The notes beneath the pieces are model-generated. The model was not told the DNA's origin, searched no databases, and worked only from the letters and a program-made list of their open reading frames with translations. A DNA stretch of 6,668 bases from Litorimonas sp039962885 (GTDB lineage Bacteria > Pseudomonadota > Alphaproteobacteria > Caulobacterales > Maricaulaceae). This document shows, one piece after another, positions 4,602-6,668 of this stretch. Made by a program: the position numbers and the translations under genes. How positions within the stretch are numbered: position 1 is the first letter of the stretch; each line of letters starts with the position of its first letter. The stretch spans positions 1 through 6,668 of the forward strand of contig JBDVGI010000008.1 in assembly GCA_039962885.1 (NCBI GenBank), in the 5' to 3' direction.

Positions 4602-6668
4602 ATGAAAAACACGTTCAAGAAAGCTTTGGCACTTTCGACATTTACAGCAATTAATCTATCAAGTTTTCAAGGCATTGCACATGCGCAAGGCAATGATAAC
4701 AGCCTCACTGTTGATGGTACGACATTCACATATGGACAAAATGTAGTTAGTCCGTCTTTAACCGTGCAAGATGCACGCGGCGTAACAACACATTACGAAT
4801 ATAATCAGCGCGGACAAATTATAGAAGAACAATCTGCAGAGCGCGGCTCAATCCAATATGAATATGACGAGTACGGTAATGTTGTTGAGCAACGCAACGA
4901 AGGCGGGTTAATATTTAAGCGCAAATATGATGATCAAAACCGCCTAACGCGAGAGGTGATGAAAGAGCGCGGTATTGACCGCAAAGTCACACGTTATAAT
5001 TACGATAATTGCGACAATGGCCTAGGGCGTTTATGCGCGGTCAATGCTGATGGAAACATTACCCGTTATGATTATAATCCAGACGGGAATTACACGCGAG
5101 TCGCAACACGGCATAACGGAGAAGATAGTTTCGAAACTACGCGTTATTTTTATAATGAGGCAGGCGGACTTGATCGTATGCATTACCCCACTGGCCTTGT
5201 TGTAAGCTACCATTACGCTGATGATGGTTTTGTCAATCGCATTATTGGTCGTTACGAGACAGGAGAAGACAAAGCCCGCTTTATTATCGCCAATAATATC
5301 CGTATTAATCCAGAAACTGGCGGGTTAACGACCTTAAAATTTGGCAATGGCTTAAAGCTAAAACAACAATTCAATCAAGATAATATACTCGCAAACTCGG
5401 AGCTCTTTAAAGGTAGCAATCGCCTTGATTCATTTGCCTACACTCGAGACGATGCAGTGAACATCACACATATAGACCGCTTGAATGATGAAAATGATAC
5501 GCGTTATAGCTATGATGATAACCAACGCCTTATCACCGAAGATATAGGCAGTAATATAGCCACACAACGCAGCACATCCTATGGCTATGATGCTGTGAAT
5601 AACCGGATACGTTATGAAAGCGATAACGGCTCACGAGCTTACACCTATGCCCCTACATCCAATAGGCTTGATAAGATTGGCCGCAAAAGCTTTAGTTATG
5701 ACGAGCGCGGCAATCTGCTCGAAGATCGCGATGGTAAACGCCGTTTTGAATATGACGTTACCAACCGCATGAACGCTTTTTATAAGGACGGAGAGCTTAA
5801 AGCGAGCTATGATTATAATGCCCGCGGACAACGTATTCGTAAGACCTTGCATAATGTGAAAGGCAATGAAGATCGTTACAAAACACTGCATTTTGCCTAT
5901 GCGCCGAGCGGAGAACTTCTCTCTGAATTTGGCCGCAATAATGATAAGTCCAACCGCTTTGCTCGTGATTATGTCTGGTTTGGCAATGTCCCGATTGCGC
6001 AAATCGAACGCAAAGTTCGCCCTGATGGGACAACGCGTAAAGCCAAGATCAGCTATCTTCACACAGACCATCTTGGCGCGCCATATTCAGCGAGCGACGA
6101 AGACGGCAAAATTGTCTGGCAATGGAACCATGATGCTTATGGCCATGGTAAAGCTAACCGTGATGTAGATGGTAATGGTGATGACACTGTGGTTCGGCTG
6201 CGTTTTACGGGGCAATATCATGACCGTGACAGTCAATTATTTTACAACCACTTTCGCGATTATGACCCTAAGCTTGGCCGCTATATCCAATCTGACCCTA
6301 TCGGCTTACAAGGCGGCATAAACCGCTATGCTTATGTGAGTGGCAATCCTGTTAATTACGTTGACCCTAAGGGGTTATCCCGTATTAGGACCCCTCTATT
6401 ATGTTGGCCTGTGAGTGACGGGGTATCTTGTCAAAAACTACCTACAAATACATCCTCAATACAACTCGATACGTCTAGCGATGATAGCTTTGGCGGAGGT
6501 GGTCCTGGGTTTAATGACTATGAATTTGGAGGTGGGTTCAATGAATTATCAGATAGAATAGTTTGTTTCGGTGTAGAAGCAGCTATCGCCGCAACAACTA
6601 ATGAGCTTTTAGCAGCCAGGGAACTACTTAGAAGAGCTGCTAGAGAATTAGGCAATACAACTTTTAAT
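4602..6668 (+). CDS. Sec-exported RHS/YD-repeat polymorphic toxin-like protein (3' partial)
   Basis: ATG 4602 follows a strong GAGGGGAG (4589-4596). The frame stays open for 689 codons to the window edge, so the C-terminus is missing. Residues 1-28 are a Sec signal peptide (basic start, hydrophobic core, cleavage likely after AHA, before Gln29). About 13 YD repeats fill residues 64-415 (HYEYNQRGQ, QYEYDEYGN, SFSYDERGN, SYDYNARGQ); such repeats build the hollow RHS shell. Cys137 and Cys145 (NCDNGLGRLCAV) may form a disulphide after export. The RHS-associated core begins at about Tyr485 (YLHTDHLGAP), passes an acidic DVDGNGDD loop (521-528) resembling a Ca-binding site and FTGQYHDRDSQLFYN (from Phe535), and ends in SDPIGL (564-569) and DPKGL (588-592). 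Many RHS proteins cleave themselves just after DPxGL, releasing a variable toxin. Here the tail begins at Ser593; 97 residues are visible and I recognise no toxin domain. There is no PAAR or VgrG part. Confidence 0.93.
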   Translation, partial: MKNTFKKALALSTFTAINLSSFQGIAHAQGNDNSLTVDGTTFTYGQNVVSPSLTVQDARGVTTHYEYNQRGQIIEEQSAERGSIQYEYDEYGNVVEQRNEGGLIFKRKYDDQNRLTREVMKERGIDRKVTRYNYDNCDNGLGRLCAVNADGNITRYDYNPDGNYTRVATRHNGEDSFETTRYFYNEAGGLDRMHYPTGLVVSYHYADDGFVNRIIGRYETGEDKARFIIANNIRINPETGGLTTLKFGNGLKLKQQFNQDNILANSELFKGSNRLDSFAYTRDDAVNITHIDRLNDENDTRYSYDDNQRLITEDIGSNIATQRSTSYGYDAVNNRIRYESDNGSRAYTYAPTSNRLDKIGRKSFSYDERGNLLEDRDGKRRFEYDVTNRMNAFYKDGELKASYDYNARGQRIRKTLHNVKGNEDRYKTLHFAYAPSGELLSEFGRNNDKSNRFARDYVWFGNVPIAQIERKVRPDGTTRKAKISYLHTDHLGAPYSASDEDGKIVWQWNHDAYGHGKANRDVDGNGDDTVVRLRFTGQYHDRDSQLFYNHFRDYDPKLGRYIQSDPIGLQGGINRYAYVSGNPVNYVDPKGLSRIRTPLLCWPVSDGVSCQKLPTNTSSIQLDTSSDDSFGGGGPGFNDYEFGGGFNELSDRIVCFGVEAAIAATTNELLAARELLRRAARELGNTTFN
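6378..6668 (+). other. Variable C-terminal tail of the RHS protein (start of toxin tip, partial)
   Basis: This segment encodes residues 593-689, immediately after the DPKGL motif that closes the conserved core. It opens with a cysteine-containing stretch (PLLCWPVSDGVSC). A Ser/Asp/Gly-rich linker (DSFGGGGPGFNDYEFGGGF) follows, and then an Ala/Leu-rich helical segment with a Cys (IVCFGVEAAIAATTNELLA, then ARELLRRAARELG). Codon choice shifts to more AT-rich triplets (AGA, TTA, GTA) than in the core, as expected at an RHS core/tip junction. The active domain probably lies beyond the edge. Confidence 0.6.

Noticed and set aside
5631..6071. 146-codon minus-strand open frame
   Set aside because: It lies antisense within the well-supported RHS coding frame and its I/A-rich translation is a by-product of that gene's codon use.

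Overview
The window looks like an accessory stretch of a Gram-negative bacterial chromosome. The evidence is several small AT-rich genes of no recognisable family, a lone HNH-nuclease gene, palindromic intergenic repeats, and a Sec-exported RHS/YD-repeat protein that runs off the right edge. A marine gammaproteobacterium is a reasonable guess from the base composition and the style of the dispersed palindrome, but no marker gene is present, so the taxonomy is weak.

Layout. Positions 3-618 hold two overlapping plus-strand genes: the end of a membrane protein and an 87-residue protein. Positions 619-1060 are mostly non-coding, with one copy of a short repeat, a possible 26-residue arginine-rich ORF and a convincing promoter. 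Positions 1061-1417 encode an unrecognised 118-residue protein, followed by two nested inverted repeats (possible terminators). Positions 1753-2092 look like one 112-codon gene broken by one extra base in a run of five G. Positions 2135-2752 encode an unrecognised 205-residue protein. A 400-base gap follows, holding a 13-bp perfect palindrome flanked by imperfect direct repeats. On the minus strand, reading leftwards from about 4410, come a 105-residue protein and an HNH-endonuclease-like protein. From 4602 to the window end runs the RHS protein on the plus strand.

Function. The only genes with a family-level assignment are the RHS protein and the HNH protein. The RHS protein has a signal peptide, about 13 YD repeats, an RHS-associated core ending in DPKGL, and then a divergent tail. 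This is the architecture of a polymorphic toxin whose variable C-terminal tip begins after the core. The toxin fold and the immunity gene, if present, lie beyond the window. The HNH protein and the 105-residue protein may be co-transcribed, but nothing shows that they act together. The start region of the 105-residue gene can form two mutually exclusive hairpins that involve its ribosome binding site and its GTG start. That is the most specific regulatory signal seen here.

No CRISPR array, tRNA, rRNA, intact insertion sequence or replication origin is visible. No complete, clearly novel multi-gene system can be demonstrated from this sequence alone.
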